Of a stretch of 64,000 bases of DNA, positions 51,127 through 60,886 are shown one piece after another; position 1 is the first letter of the stretch, and every line of letters starts with the position of its first letter. This DNA is from Amycolatopsis sp. CA-126428 (lineage in GTDB: Bacteria > Actinomycetota > Actinomycetes > Mycobacteriales > Pseudonocardiaceae). Where the stretch lies: positions 1 to 64,000 of the forward strand of contig NZ_PPHF01000152.1 of the NCBI RefSeq assembly GCF_002904335.1, in the 5' to 3' direction. The position numbers were made by a program, and so were the translations under genes. The notes below the pieces were generated by a model. That model was given only the letters and a program-made list of their open reading frames with translations, made no database searches and had not been told where the DNA came from.

Positions 51127-51351
51127 ATGACGCCCGTCACCAAACGCCTCACGGTGATCGCCCTCGTCCTGATCATCGCGGGCGCGGTCCTGCTGTCGGT
51201 GGGCGCCATCGGCTTCCGGGCGACGTCGGATCAGCCCGACGCCAACATCGGCGCGGGGTTCGCCCTGCTGGCCGGGCCCTACGTCGTCGGCCTCGGGCTC
51301 GTCTTCGCCTTGTCGGCGGGCTTGACCCACCTCACGAGCCGCCGCCGCTGA
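51127..51351 (+). CDS. small two-helix membrane protein
   Basis: 74 aa. Two membrane helices (LTVIALVLIIAGAVLLSVGA and GFALLAGPYVVGLGLVFALS) with a short polar loop and a basic C-terminus. Family unknown. The start codon lacks a clear ribosome binding site. The 3' end overlaps the convergent gene by 20 bp. The composition is protein-like. Confidence 0.55.
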   Translation: MTPVTKRLTVIALVLIIAGAVLLSVGAIGFRATSDQPDANIGAGFALLAGPYVVGLGLVFALSAGLTHLTSRRR

Positions 51352-51937
51352 GGGTCCACAGCGCCGCGGGCAGGTGGTCGGCCAGCTCGGCGAGGTAGGA
51401 GGCCTCGGCGGTGAGGTTCTGCCGCGTCGCGCAGCCCGGCCCCCAGGTCCGCGCCGAGCCGTTTTCGACGACGACCTCCCGCTGCCCGAACCGCGGGTTC
51501 GCCGCCAGCCAGCGGGCCAGTTCGGCGTCGAGCGCCGAGTCCGGCGGGAGCGTCGGCATGGACACCGGCCGGCCGGGGACGATCCGCAGCTCCGGGCCCG
51601 GCGGCACGCGCACCTGGGTGACGTGGAGAGCGCGGAAGTGGATGTGGTCGTCGAAGTGCCGGTAGGACTCCCGCGTGTCGATCCCGAGCACCGGCCGGTC
51701 GCCGAGGCGGAACTCGACCCACGGGTCGGCCGGCGCACCCGCCAGCGGTCGCCCGGTCGGGTGAACCACGCCGAAGCTCGGCGAACCGCTGCCGTACGTG
51801 CCACCCCGCTCGGCCGCGAAGGCCTTGAACCAGTGACCTTCTCGGCTCGCGGCGGCGGCCCGCTGCGACCGCCACCAGATCGCGGCGGCCACCGCGGCCA
51901 CGACCACCAGGACGCCGATCGTGAAGAGCGTCTGCAT
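51332..51937 (-). CDS. single-pass membrane protein of unknown function
   Basis: 201 aa. An N-terminal anchor helix (LFTIGVLVVVAAVAAAIWW, residues 4-22) is followed by a soluble domain of about 170 aa without a recognised family (EGHWFKAFAAERGGTYGSGS, RPVLGIDTRESYRHFDDHIH). It lies just downstream of the ESX-type cluster on the same strand, 2 nt after the stop of the WXG-like gene, so cotranscription is likely. Confidence 0.65.
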   Translation of the reverse strand: MQTLFTIGVLVVVAAVAAAIWWRSQRAAAASREGHWFKAFAAERGGTYGSGSPSFGVVHPTGRPLAGAPADPWVEFRLGDRPVLGIDTRESYRHFDDHIHFRALHVTQVRVPPGPELRIVPGRPVSMPTLPPDSALDAELARWLAANPRFGQREVVVENGSARTWGPGCATRQNLTAEASYLAELADHLPAALWTLSGGGS

Positions 51938-51939
51938 CG

Positions 51940-53166
51940 TCAGAAGTCCAGGTCCTCGCGGGTTTCCTCGGCAGGCTGGTCCCGGCCCGTCCCGTCGTAG
52001 CCGCTCGCCTTCTTCGCGTTCTTGACGTGGCTGGTGAGCTTGCCGAGGTGGTCGTTCACCGTCTTGGCGGGGTTGTCACCGGGGTTGGCCGGGTTGAAAC
52101 CGAGCACGCCCTTGATCGCCGCTTCGCCACCCTTCTTCAGCGCTTCGGTGGCGCCCGCCTTCAGCATCGTCTTCCGGTAGTCGACCTGGCCGGCGGCGTC
52201 GAGCACCGGGTTCTCGAAGGCCTTCGCCCAGCGCTGGCCGATCAGGCCCGTGTCGCCGACCGCCTTCTGGAGGAGGTCCTTGCCCTCGTTCTGCTCGGCG
52301 ATCTTCGTGAGCGACTTGCCCAGCGTCGTCGAGGCGAACTTCTGCTGCAGCTCCCGGAGCCAGTCGAGCACCTTCTGCAGGAGCTCGCGCAGTTTGTTCA
52401 CCTTTCGGGTGGTCTTCGCGGTCGTCTGGGCCGCCTTGACCTCGGTCACCGGAGCGGCGGCGGACAGCGAGGCCCCGCAGGTCGGCACCGCGGCGGCCAG
52501 CGCGGGCACCCACAGCAGGATCAGCCAGGTCACGAACTCGGTGAGGATGGCCTTGACCAGGTCCTCGGCGAAGCTCATCAGCATGCTGTTGAGCTGCAGC
52601 ATCCGGGCCAGGTCACCGGACTTCCCGGCGACGCCCTCGATGCCGTGCGCGAACTCGCCCAGCGCCGTCTTCGCCGCGTTGCCCGCGTCACCCTCCCAGC
52701 CCTTGAGGGATTCGTCGGCGACCTCGGCGAAGTTCCGGGCCAGCTTGTCCAGGCCGGTGGCGATCGCCCCGAAGTTCTCCGCCGCGACCCCCAGCGCCGG
52801 GCTGTCGCCGCTGACGAAGTGGATCGCGTCCTGGATCGGCTGGACGGCGTTGACCAGGAAGTTCAGCCCCTGCCCGACCAGCCAGCCGAGCGGGTCGGTG
52901 GCGATGTCGGTGATGGCGCTCGAGCTCGACTGGATGAAGCTCGCGGTGTCGGTGGCGATCGTGCCGAGCGCGAGGGTGATGTCCGCGCCGTCGGGCTGCG
53001 GCGCGAAGACGGCCTTCGTCACCGAGACCGCGTCCTTGCCGACGGTGACCGCGCTCCCGGCGAACGGCGTCGCCTTGATGGCGTTGTCGACGTTGATCCC
53101 GAGCACGGTCTTCGGGTCGTCGGGCTTGACGGTGATGCCGCTCGCGACGTCTTCGACCTCGGCCAT
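51940..53166 (-). CDS. large WXG100-like (ESX/type VII) substrate candidate
   Basis: 408 aa. The central helical region has a WxG turn (ESLKGWEGDAGNAAKTALGE) inside long amphipathic helices, as in WXG/PPE-like type VII substrates. A hydrophobic stretch (FVTWLILLWVPALAAAVPTC) and a Lys-rich helical C-terminal part with a charged tail follow. The C-terminus shows no recognised toxin domain. It is the third gene of a YbaB-EspC-WXG series, 10 nt after the EspC-like gene. Secretion is inferred; no ESX core gene is in the window. Confidence 0.65.
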   Translation of the reverse strand: MAEVEDVASGITVKPDDPKTVLGINVDNAIKATPFAGSAVTVGKDAVSVTKAVFAPQPDGADITLALGTIATDTASFIQSSSSAITDIATDPLGWLVGQGLNFLVNAVQPIQDAIHFVSGDSPALGVAAENFGAIATGLDKLARNFAEVADESLKGWEGDAGNAAKTALGEFAHGIEGVAGKSGDLARMLQLNSMLMSFAEDLVKAILTEFVTWLILLWVPALAAAVPTCGASLSAAAPVTEVKAAQTTAKTTRKVNKLRELLQKVLDWLRELQQKFASTTLGKSLTKIAEQNEGKDLLQKAVGDTGLIGQRWAKAFENPVLDAAGQVDYRKTMLKAGATEALKKGGEAAIKGVLGFNPANPGDNPAKTVNDHLGKLTSHVKNAKKASGYDGTGRDQPAEETREDLDF

Positions 53167-53176
53167 AGTTTTCCCC

Positions 53177-53518
53177 TCAGTGCTTTCCGGGGCCGTCGAG
53201 CAGGGTCTCGACCTGGCCGAAGAAGGTCTTGTGGTCGTCCTCGACGCCTTGGTAGACGTTCGCCGCGTCGGTCAGCTTGGCCTGCGCGGAGGCGAGGCCG
53301 TCGGCGATGGACGCCAGCAGCGAGTGCAGTTCGCGGAGGGTGTCGTCGTAGCCGCTCTTGGTGAAGAGGCCGACCACGCCCCACGACTTGTCGCCGACGT
53401 CGGCCTGGGCCACCTTTTCGGTGATCTTCGTGCCTTGTTCGCGGTACTGGCCGAGCTCGCCGACGTACTTGTGCAGCGCGTCGACGTCCACTCGGTAACC
53501 GCCGGCTCCGTCGGGCAT
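53177..53518 (-). CDS. EspC-like type VII secretion-associated protein
   Basis: 113 aa helical protein with the EspC plan: a short N-terminus (YRVDVDALHKYVGELGQYRE), a central turn (DKSWGVVGLFTKSGYDD) and a second long helix (LLASIADGLASAQAKLTDAA) ending NVYQGVEDDHKTFFGQ. The ATG shares a base with the stop of the upstream YbaB-like gene (TGATG). Likely a secreted or chaperone-like partner of the downstream WXG-like protein. Confidence 0.72.
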   Translation of the reverse strand: MPDGAGGYRVDVDALHKYVGELGQYREQGTKITEKVAQADVGDKSWGVVGLFTKSGYDDTLRELHSLLASIADGLASAQAKLTDAANVYQGVEDDHKTFFGQVETLLDGPGKH

Positions 53519-54054
53519 CAGTCCTCCTCGTCGAACAGGTTCCGCAGGAAGCGGTCGCCCGCCGAGGGGCCGGCCGCGGGTGGGGCCGGCGGCGGGTCGG
53601 CCGGGCGGAGCACGCGTTGCTCGGAGAAGTCCTCGGGCCGCGGCGGTGCTTCGGTGAGCTTCGACCGCAGTTCTTCGACGGTGGTTCCGAACGCCACGGC
53701 CTGCGTCTCGAGGACCTGGTCGACCAGGCCGAGGTCGTCCCCCATGTTCTCTTCGACGATGACGGCCTGCCGCCGCGCCGCCTCGCCGACGGCTTCCCGA
53801 AGCGTCGCGAGCAGCGTGGCCGACAGCGCTTGCGGCCCCTTGGCCAGCGCGGCTTCGGTGAACTTGACGTCCAGGACGGCACCCCCGGGCCCGGTCACGA
53901 CGGTGACACCCCCGTCCGCCGACGCGGCGCTCGCCCGCAGTTCGGTCAGCTGCTGCCGCATCGCGCCCAGCCCGGCGAACCGGTCGTCGGCGTGGCGGAC
54001 GCCCGCCTGGAACCGTTCGAACTCGGCCACCAGCTGCTCGAACTCGCCCGACAT
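53518..54054 (-). CDS. YbaB/EbfC-family nucleoid-associated protein
   Basis: 178 aa. The first ~110 residues have the YbaB fold (EFERFQAGVRHADDRFAGLG, then GGAVLDVKFTEAALAKGPQA). The C-terminus is Pro-rich and acidic. YbaB-like genes commonly head ESX-substrate clusters in actinobacteria. The start at M of MSGEFEQLV (54054) is chosen; the frame upstream is not conserved-looking. Confidence 0.75.
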   Translation of the reverse strand: MSGEFEQLVAEFERFQAGVRHADDRFAGLGAMRQQLTELRASAASADGGVTVVTGPGGAVLDVKFTEAALAKGPQALSATLLATLREAVGEAARRQAVIVEENMGDDLGLVDQVLETQAVAFGTTVEELRSKLTEAPPRPEDFSEQRVLRPADPPPAPPAAGPSAGDRFLRNLFDEED

Positions 54055-54211
54055 GCGCCCGCCTTTCCGTTTCGTGGTGCACCCATCGTGACCCTCCGGC
54101 CGCACTGTGACGTACGGAACGGCCGATCCGATCCCACTGCATCACCCGACCGGGTAATGGGTAGGTTTCGGCCCGAGAGGGAAGCAGGGGACAACGCGCG
54201 AGGAGTGTGTG

Positions 54212-54367
54212 ATGACCAGCACCGAAGGGGCCGGAGGCCCGGCCGAAGAACCCAAGTCGAGGGGTAGCCACGCGGCTCCGGAGGGCGCCGGCGTGCACCC
54301 CCTGATCGACCTGTCCCGGGACCCGAACCCGGGCAAGCCGGACCACGCCAAGCCGGACGAGGACTGA
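54212..54367 (+). CDS. 51-residue Gly/Pro/Asp-rich peptide, unknown
   Basis: MTSTEGAGGPAEEPKSRGSH to a charged tail KPDHAKPDED, with a central VHPLIDLSRDPN. AGGAG lies 6 nt upstream of the ATG. No Cys, no membrane helix. Divergent from the ESX-type cluster. The ribosome binding site and protein-like codon use support it, but no family is recognised. Confidence 0.5.
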   Translation: MTSTEGAGGPAEEPKSRGSHAAPEGAGVHPLIDLSRDPNPGKPDHAKPDED

Positions 54368-55054
54368 GGGAGCGGGCGGAGCAGGCGGCGCCGAAGCCGC
54401 GCCGCCCGCCGCCCGCCGCCGCTCGTGGCGGCCGCGGCTCCGGCGGCCGTGCATCGGCTCGGCGACCGGCGGGCTGGGCGACCCGTTCACCACTCACCGC
54501 TGGGTCTCGGCGCGGGGGAGTGGGTGAAGCTGCCTCGAGCACCAGCTCGCCAGCTGGAGAGCCGCGGCCTTCCTGACCAGCGCGGTCCCGGCAGCCGTCC
54601 ACCGAGCCGGCGGCCGCGTGCCGAGTGATCTGCTCGAGCCCCAGCACCGGCGCCCCGTCGGCAGCCGCGCACCGAAGTAAGCCGCGCACCCGCCGAACCG
54701 CCCGCCCCACCACGAGCGTGCAGGCCCCGCGACCCGAGGCGTGGAATGTCCCGCAGCCCAGGGGCGTTGAGAGGTACGCTGGAGGTTCGCCGACCTACAG
54801 ACCCCCCGCCGCGTTCCTCCCGGACCCGGGCGGGTATCTTTGGAGACCGTGCCCGGCATGCGTCGGGCCGCTCCGCGTGCCGTGCGCATGGACGGGGTGC
54901 TCAGGCACCCGGTCACCGGCTTCGGCAGGTCGGGGTTCCGACGGAAATCCCTCCGGGAAGTTACCGGTCGCGAGACCGTGACGCGGGCCGACACGCCCGA
55001 CCGCGGGGGCCGGTGAAGACACGAAGAAGCAGATCACGACAGGAAGCTGGTCCA
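54368..55054. other. non-coding region before the str operon
   Basis: 687 bp without a supported gene. It must contain the rpsL promoter. TACGCT at 54775-54780 and TATCTT near 54836 are possible -10 elements, but neither has a convincing -35. The last 100 nt form the leader, with AGGAAG 9 nt before the start. Confidence 0.5.
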
Positions 55055-55429
55055 TTGCCCACGATCCAGCAGCTGGTCCGCAAGGGCCGCCAGGACAAGG
55101 CTGCCAAGCAGAAGACCGCGGCCCTCAAGGGGAGCCCGCAGCGGCGTGGCGTGTGCACTCGCGTGTACACCACGACCCCCAAGAAGCCGAACTCGGCGCT
55201 TCGCAAGGTCGCGCGTGTGAAGCTGACCAGCGGCATCGAGGTCACCGCCTACATCCCCGGTGAGGGCCACAACCTGCAGGAGCACTCGATGGTGCTCGTG
55301 CGTGGTGGTCGTGTGAAGGACCTTCCGGGTGTCCGTTACAAGATCATCCGCGGTTCGCTCGACACGCAGGGTGTCAAGAACCGCAAGCAGGCGCGCAGCC
55401 GGTACGGCGCGAAGAAGGAGAAGAGCTAA
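55055..55429 (+). CDS. rpsL: 30S ribosomal protein S12
   Basis: 124 aa, TTG start (PTIQQLVRKGRQDKAAKQKT). Decoding-centre protein and site of streptomycin resistance. The key TTTPKKPNSALRK segment and EHSMVLVRGGRVKDLPGVRY are wild type in appearance. The stop overlaps the rpsG ATG by one base. First gene of the str operon. Confidence 0.98.
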   Translation: MPTIQQLVRKGRQDKAAKQKTAALKGSPQRRGVCTRVYTTTPKKPNSALRKVARVKLTSGIEVTAYIPGEGHNLQEHSMVLVRGGRVKDLPGVRYKIIRGSLDTQGVKNRKQARSRYGAKKEKS

Positions 55430-55899
55430 TGCCCCGCAAGGGTCCGGCCCCCAAGCGGCCGCTGATCTCCGACCCCGTCTACGCCTCCCCGCTGGTCACC
55501 CAGCTGGTGAACAAGGTGCTGAAGGACGGGAAGCGGTCCCTGGCCGAGCGCATCGTCTACGGCGCGCTCGAAGGCGCTCGCGAGAAGACCGGCACCGACC
55601 CGGTCGTCACGCTGAAGCGCGCCCTCGACAACGTGAAGCCCACCATCGAGGTGAAGAGCCGCCGCGTCGGTGGTGCCACCTACCAGGTGCCGATCGAGGT
55701 CAAGCCGGGCCGCTCCACGACGCTGGCGCTGCGCTGGCTGGTCTCCTTCTCGCAGGCCCGCCGCGAGAAGACGATGATCGAGCGCCTGCAGAACGAGCTC
55801 CTGGACGCTTCCAACGGCCTCGGTGCCTCGGTGAAGCGTCGCGAGGACACGCACAAGATGGCCGAGTCCAACCGGGCCTTCGCGCACTACCGCTGGTGA
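55429..55899 (+). CDS. rpsG: 30S ribosomal protein S7
   Basis: 156 aa, standard length. Primary 16S rRNA-binding protein that nucleates the small-subunit head. PRKGPAPKRPLISDPVYASP and LRWLVSFSQARREKTMIERL are diagnostic. The start shares a base with the rpsL stop, so translation is coupled. In many bacteria S7 represses this operon. Confidence 0.98.
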   Translation: MPRKGPAPKRPLISDPVYASPLVTQLVNKVLKDGKRSLAERIVYGALEGAREKTGTDPVVTLKRALDNVKPTIEVKSRRVGGATYQVPIEVKPGRSTTLALRWLVSFSQARREKTMIERLQNELLDASNGLGASVKRREDTHKMAESNRAFAHYRW

Positions 55900-55962
55900 T
55901 GACCGCCCGGCTGTCGACCAAGCCATGCCGGGCCCCAAGCTTGAGAACAGGGGAACACTCTC

Positions 55963-58062
55963 GTGGCACGTGAAGTGCTGACCGACCTGAACAAGGTCCG
56001 CAACATCGGCATCATGGCCCACATCGACGCCGGCAAGACGACCACCACCGAGCGGATCCTGTTCTACACCGGGGTCAACTACAAGATCGGTGAAGTCCAC
56101 GACGGCGCCGCCACCATGGACTGGATGGAGGAGGAGCAGAAGCGGGGTATCACCATCACCTCGGCTGCCACCACCACCTTCTGGGACGACCACCAGATCA
56201 ACATCATCGACACCCCGGGCCACGTCGACTTCACCGTCGAGGTGGAGCGCAACCTCCGGGTGCTCGACGGTGCGGTCGCCGTCTTCGACGGCAAGGAAGG
56301 CGTCGAGCCGCAGTCCGAGCAGGTCTGGCGGCAGGCGGACAAGTACGACGTCCCGCGCATCTGCTTCGTCAACAAGATGGACAAGCTGGGCGCGGACTTC
56401 TACTACACCGTGAAGACCATCGTGGACCGCCTCGGCGTGCGCCCGCTGGTCATCCAGCTGCCGATCGGCGCCGAGAACGACTTCGAAGGCGTCGTCGACC
56501 TGGTCCGCATGAAGGCGCTGACCTGGCGCGGCGAGGTCCAGAAGGGCGAGGACTACTCGGTCGAGGACATCCCGGCCGAACTGGCCGAGAAGGCCGCGGA
56601 GTACCGCGAGAAGCTCGTCGAGACCGTCGCCGAGGCGGACGACGCGCTGATGGAGAAGTTCCTCGAGGGTGAGGAGCTGACGGAGGCCGAGATCAAGGCC
56701 GGCATCCGGAAGCTCACCATCACCAGCCAGGTCTTCCCGGTGCTGGCCGGTTCCGCGTTCAAGAACAAGGGCGTGCAGCCCATGCTCGACGCGGTCATCG
56801 ACTACCTGCCGACCCCGCTGGACGTCCCGGCCGTCGAGGGCCTGCTGCCCGACGGCGAGACCGTGGCCACCCGCAAGGCGTCGGTCGACGAGCCGTTCGC
56901 CGCGCTCGCGTTCAAGATCGCCGCGCACCCGTTCTTCGGCAAGCTGACCTACATCCGGGTGTACTCGGGCAAGGTCGCCGCCGGCGCGCAGGTCATCAAC
57001 GCGACCAAGGAACGCAAGGAGCGCATCGGGAAGATCTTCCAGATGCACTCCAACAAGGAGAACCCGGTCGACGACGCCCAGGTCGGCCACATCTACGCGG
57101 TCATCGGGCTGAAGGACACCACCACGGGTGACACCCTGGCGGACCCGCAGAACCCGATCGTGCTGGAGTCGATGACGTTCCCCGAGCCGGTCATCCGGGT
57201 CGCGATCGAACCGAAGACGAAGGCCGACCAGGAGAAGCTGTCCCTGGCGATCCAGAAGCTGGCCGAAGAGGACCCGACGTTCCAGGTCAAGCTGGACGAG
57301 GACACCGGCCAGACGATCATCGCGGGCATGGGCGAGCTGCACCTCGAGGTGCTGGTCAACCGGATGAAGTCCGACTACAAGGTCGAGGCGAACATCGGTA
57401 AGCCGCAGGTCGCCTACCGTGAGACGATCAAGAAGACGGTCGACAAGCTCGACTACGTCCACAAGAAGCAGACCGGTGGTTCCGGCCAGTTCGCGAAGGT
57501 CATCGTGAAGCTGGAGCCGCTCGAGCGCACCGACGGCGCGCTCTACGAGTTCGACAACAAGGTGACCGGTGGTCGCGTGCCGCGGGAGTACATCCCGTCG
57601 GTGGACGCGGGCGCGCAGGACGCGATGCAGTACGGCGTCCTGGCCGGCTACCCGCTCGTCGGGTTGAAGTTCACCCTGTTGGATGGTGCCTACCACGAGG
57701 TCGACTCTTCGGAGATGGCGTTCAAGATCGCCGGTTCCATGGCGATGAAGGAAGCCGCGAAGAAGGCCCACCCCGTGATCCTGGAGCCGATGATGGCGGT
57801 CGAGGTGACCACGCCCGAGGACTACATGGGTGACGTCATCGGTGACCTCAACTCCCGTCGTGGTCAGATCCAGGCCATGGAGGAGCGGGCGGGCATCCGC
57901 GTCGTGAAGGCGCTGGTCCCGCTGTCGGAGATGTTCGGCTACGTCGGCGACCTGCGGTCCCGCACCCAGGGCCGGGCGAACTACTCCATGTTGTTCGACT
58001 CCTACGCCGAGGTTCCCGCGAACGTCGCGAAGGAAATCATCGCGAAGGCGACGGGGGAGTAA
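55963..58062 (+). CDS. fusA: elongation factor G
   Basis: 699 aa, GTG start. Translocation GTPase. G1 is AHIDAGKTTT, G3 DTPGHVDF and G4 NKMDK. The rest runs through domains II-V (SVDAGAQDAMQYGVLAGYPL near 550). No unusual residues were noted. 63 nt after rpsG; same operon. Confidence 0.98.
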   Translation: MAREVLTDLNKVRNIGIMAHIDAGKTTTTERILFYTGVNYKIGEVHDGAATMDWMEEEQKRGITITSAATTTFWDDHQINIIDTPGHVDFTVEVERNLRVLDGAVAVFDGKEGVEPQSEQVWRQADKYDVPRICFVNKMDKLGADFYYTVKTIVDRLGVRPLVIQLPIGAENDFEGVVDLVRMKALTWRGEVQKGEDYSVEDIPAELAEKAAEYREKLVETVAEADDALMEKFLEGEELTEAEIKAGIRKLTITSQVFPVLAGSAFKNKGVQPMLDAVIDYLPTPLDVPAVEGLLPDGETVATRKASVDEPFAALAFKIAAHPFFGKLTYIRVYSGKVAAGAQVINATKERKERIGKIFQMHSNKENPVDDAQVGHIYAVIGLKDTTTGDTLADPQNPIVLESMTFPEPVIRVAIEPKTKADQEKLSLAIQKLAEEDPTFQVKLDEDTGQTIIAGMGELHLEVLVNRMKSDYKVEANIGKPQVAYRETIKKTVDKLDYVHKKQTGGSGQFAKVIVKLEPLERTDGALYEFDNKVTGGRVPREYIPSVDAGAQDAMQYGVLAGYPLVGLKFTLLDGAYHEVDSSEMAFKIAGSMAMKEAAKKAHPVILEPMMAVEVTTPEDYMGDVIGDLNSRRGQIQAMEERAGIRVVKALVPLSEMFGYVGDLRSRTQGRANYSMLFDSYAEVPANVAKEIIAKATGE

Positions 58063-58191
58063 TCCCCCCAGCGCTCGCGGGCATTAAGGGACTCTCCTGA
58101 ACGTCCGCAGCACCGACGAAGGAACAATCGTGGGGCGGCAGCCACGCCGCCCCACGAGCACAAAGCGAAATCAGTCCAGGAGGACATTCCA

Positions 58192-59385
<1,194 letters not shown>

Positions 59386-59889
59386 TTTAGGCGCCCCACC
59401 GGGCTACGGGGCGTGCCGCGCGGCACCTCGGTGACCACAACGCGCGCCCCACTCCGGAATCTTGCGCAGATCTGTATCCGCGCAAGGCCGCGGAGGGTGC
59501 TGATACACCCCCGGGTTCGGGGCGTCAAATCACGTGTGCGACACTATTCAGGTTGCTCGTCCTGGGGCGGCCGATCCCTTCGGGGATCCGGCCGCTCCGG
59601 TGCGAGTGGCCACGGTCCGCGGAGCTCTTTCCTTCGGGTGAGGCGAGCGGGCAAAGGCAGTGAGACGCCCACGCTTGCAAAAGCGGAGTCGGCTCATAGC
59701 CTCCTCACGTTGAGGAAGACCAGGCAAGACGACGATCCCGCGGGATCCGTCTGTGCGTCGGGCGCGACACGCCCGACCGCGTGGACCGGGGACAGGGCCG
59801 TTGAACTGCGGAAACCCAGGCTCAGGGTGGCAACACCCAGCGGGGTTTGTGAGATAGCGGCACGAGACGACAAGGAACGAGCAGCCACC
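59386..59889. other. tuf-rpsJ intergenic region: S10 operon promoter and leader
   Basis: 504 bp without a supported gene. CGCCCC...GGGGCG (59392-59413) is a weak hairpin just after tuf. ACACTATTCA at 59541-59550 looks like a -10 region. A strong stem with a TTCG loop at 59567-59595 (GCGGCC and GATCCC paired with GGGATC and GGCCGC, one bulge) would then begin the S10 leader of about 300 nt. Its function is unknown; L4-type feedback is possible but not shown. Confidence 0.5.
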
Positions 59890-60195
59890 ATGGCGGGACA
59901 GAAGATCCGCATCCGGCTCAAGGCCTACGACCACGAGGCGATCGACACCTCGGCGCGCAAGATCGTGGAGACGGTCACGCGCACCGGCGCCCGTGTTGTC
60001 GGGCCGGTGCCGCTGCCCACCGAGAAGAACGTTTACTGCGTCATCCGCTCGCCGCACAAGTACAAGGACTCGCGCGAGCACTTCGAGATGCGCACGCACA
60101 AGCGTCTGATCGACATCCTCGACCCGACGCCGAAGACGGTCGACGCGCTCATGCGCATCGACCTGCCGGCGAGCGTCGACGTCAACATCCAGTAG
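59890..60195 (+). CDS. rpsJ: 30S ribosomal protein S10
   Basis: 101 aa. Small-subunit head protein that also acts as NusE in antitermination. QKIRIRLKAYDHEAIDTSAR and SPHKYKDSREHFEMRTHKR are diagnostic. The ATG at 59890 was chosen by homology; the frame upstream is open but not protein-like. First gene of the S10 operon. Confidence 0.98.
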   Translation: MAGQKIRIRLKAYDHEAIDTSARKIVETVTRTGARVVGPVPLPTEKNVYCVIRSPHKYKDSREHFEMRTHKRLIDILDPTPKTVDALMRIDLPASVDVNIQ

Positions 60196-60229
60196 TAGCG
60201 GCGGGCGAGCGGCGGAGAGTAAGAGACTC

Positions 60230-60886
60230 ATGTCTGACAGGCAGATGAAGGGCATCCTGGGCACCAAGCTCGGCATGACCCAGGTCTTCGACGAACAGAA
60301 CCGGGTTGTCCCGGTCACCGTCGTGAAGGCCGGTCCGAACGTGGTCACCCAGGTTCGGACCCAGGACAAGGACGGCTACACGGCCGTGCAGCTGGCGTTC
60401 GGCGCGGTCGACCCGCGCAAGGTGAACAAGCCGCGCACCGGCCACTTCGACAAGGCGGGCGTGACGCCGCGCCGGTTCCTCGCCGAGCTGCGCACCACCG
60501 ACGCCGAGACCTACGAGGTCGGCCAGGAGATCACCGCCGAGGTGTTCGCCGCCGGCGTCGAGGTCGACGTGACCGGGACCAGCAAGGGCAAGGGCTACGC
60601 GGGCGTCATGAAGCGCCACGGTTTCAAGGGCCAGGGCGCAAGCCACGGTGCCCAGGCCGTGCACCGCAAGCCGGGTTCCATCGGTGGCTGTGCCACCCCC
60701 GGCCGCGTCTTCAAGGGCCTGCGCATGGCGGGCCGGATGGGCAACGACCGGGTCACCACGCAGAACCTGACCGTGCACGCCGTGCGTGCCGACGACGGCC
60801 TGCTGCTGATCAAGGGCGCCGTGCCCGGTCCCAAGGGCGGCGTGCTGTTCGTTCGCAGCGCCGCGAAGGGTGGTAACTCCGAATGA
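60230..60886 (+). CDS. rplC: 50S ribosomal protein L3
   Basis: 218 aa. Early assembly protein reaching the peptidyl-transferase centre. KGILGTKLGMTQVFDEQNRV, MKRHGFKGQGASHGAQAVHR and GSIGGCATPGRVFKGLRMAG are diagnostic. It lies 34 nt after rpsJ and overlaps rplD by ATGA. Confidence 0.98.
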   Translation: MSDRQMKGILGTKLGMTQVFDEQNRVVPVTVVKAGPNVVTQVRTQDKDGYTAVQLAFGAVDPRKVNKPRTGHFDKAGVTPRRFLAELRTTDAETYEVGQEITAEVFAAGVEVDVTGTSKGKGYAGVMKRHGFKGQGASHGAQAVHRKPGSIGGCATPGRVFKGLRMAGRMGNDRVTTQNLTVHAVRADDGLLLIKGAVPGPKGGVLFVRSAAKGGNSE

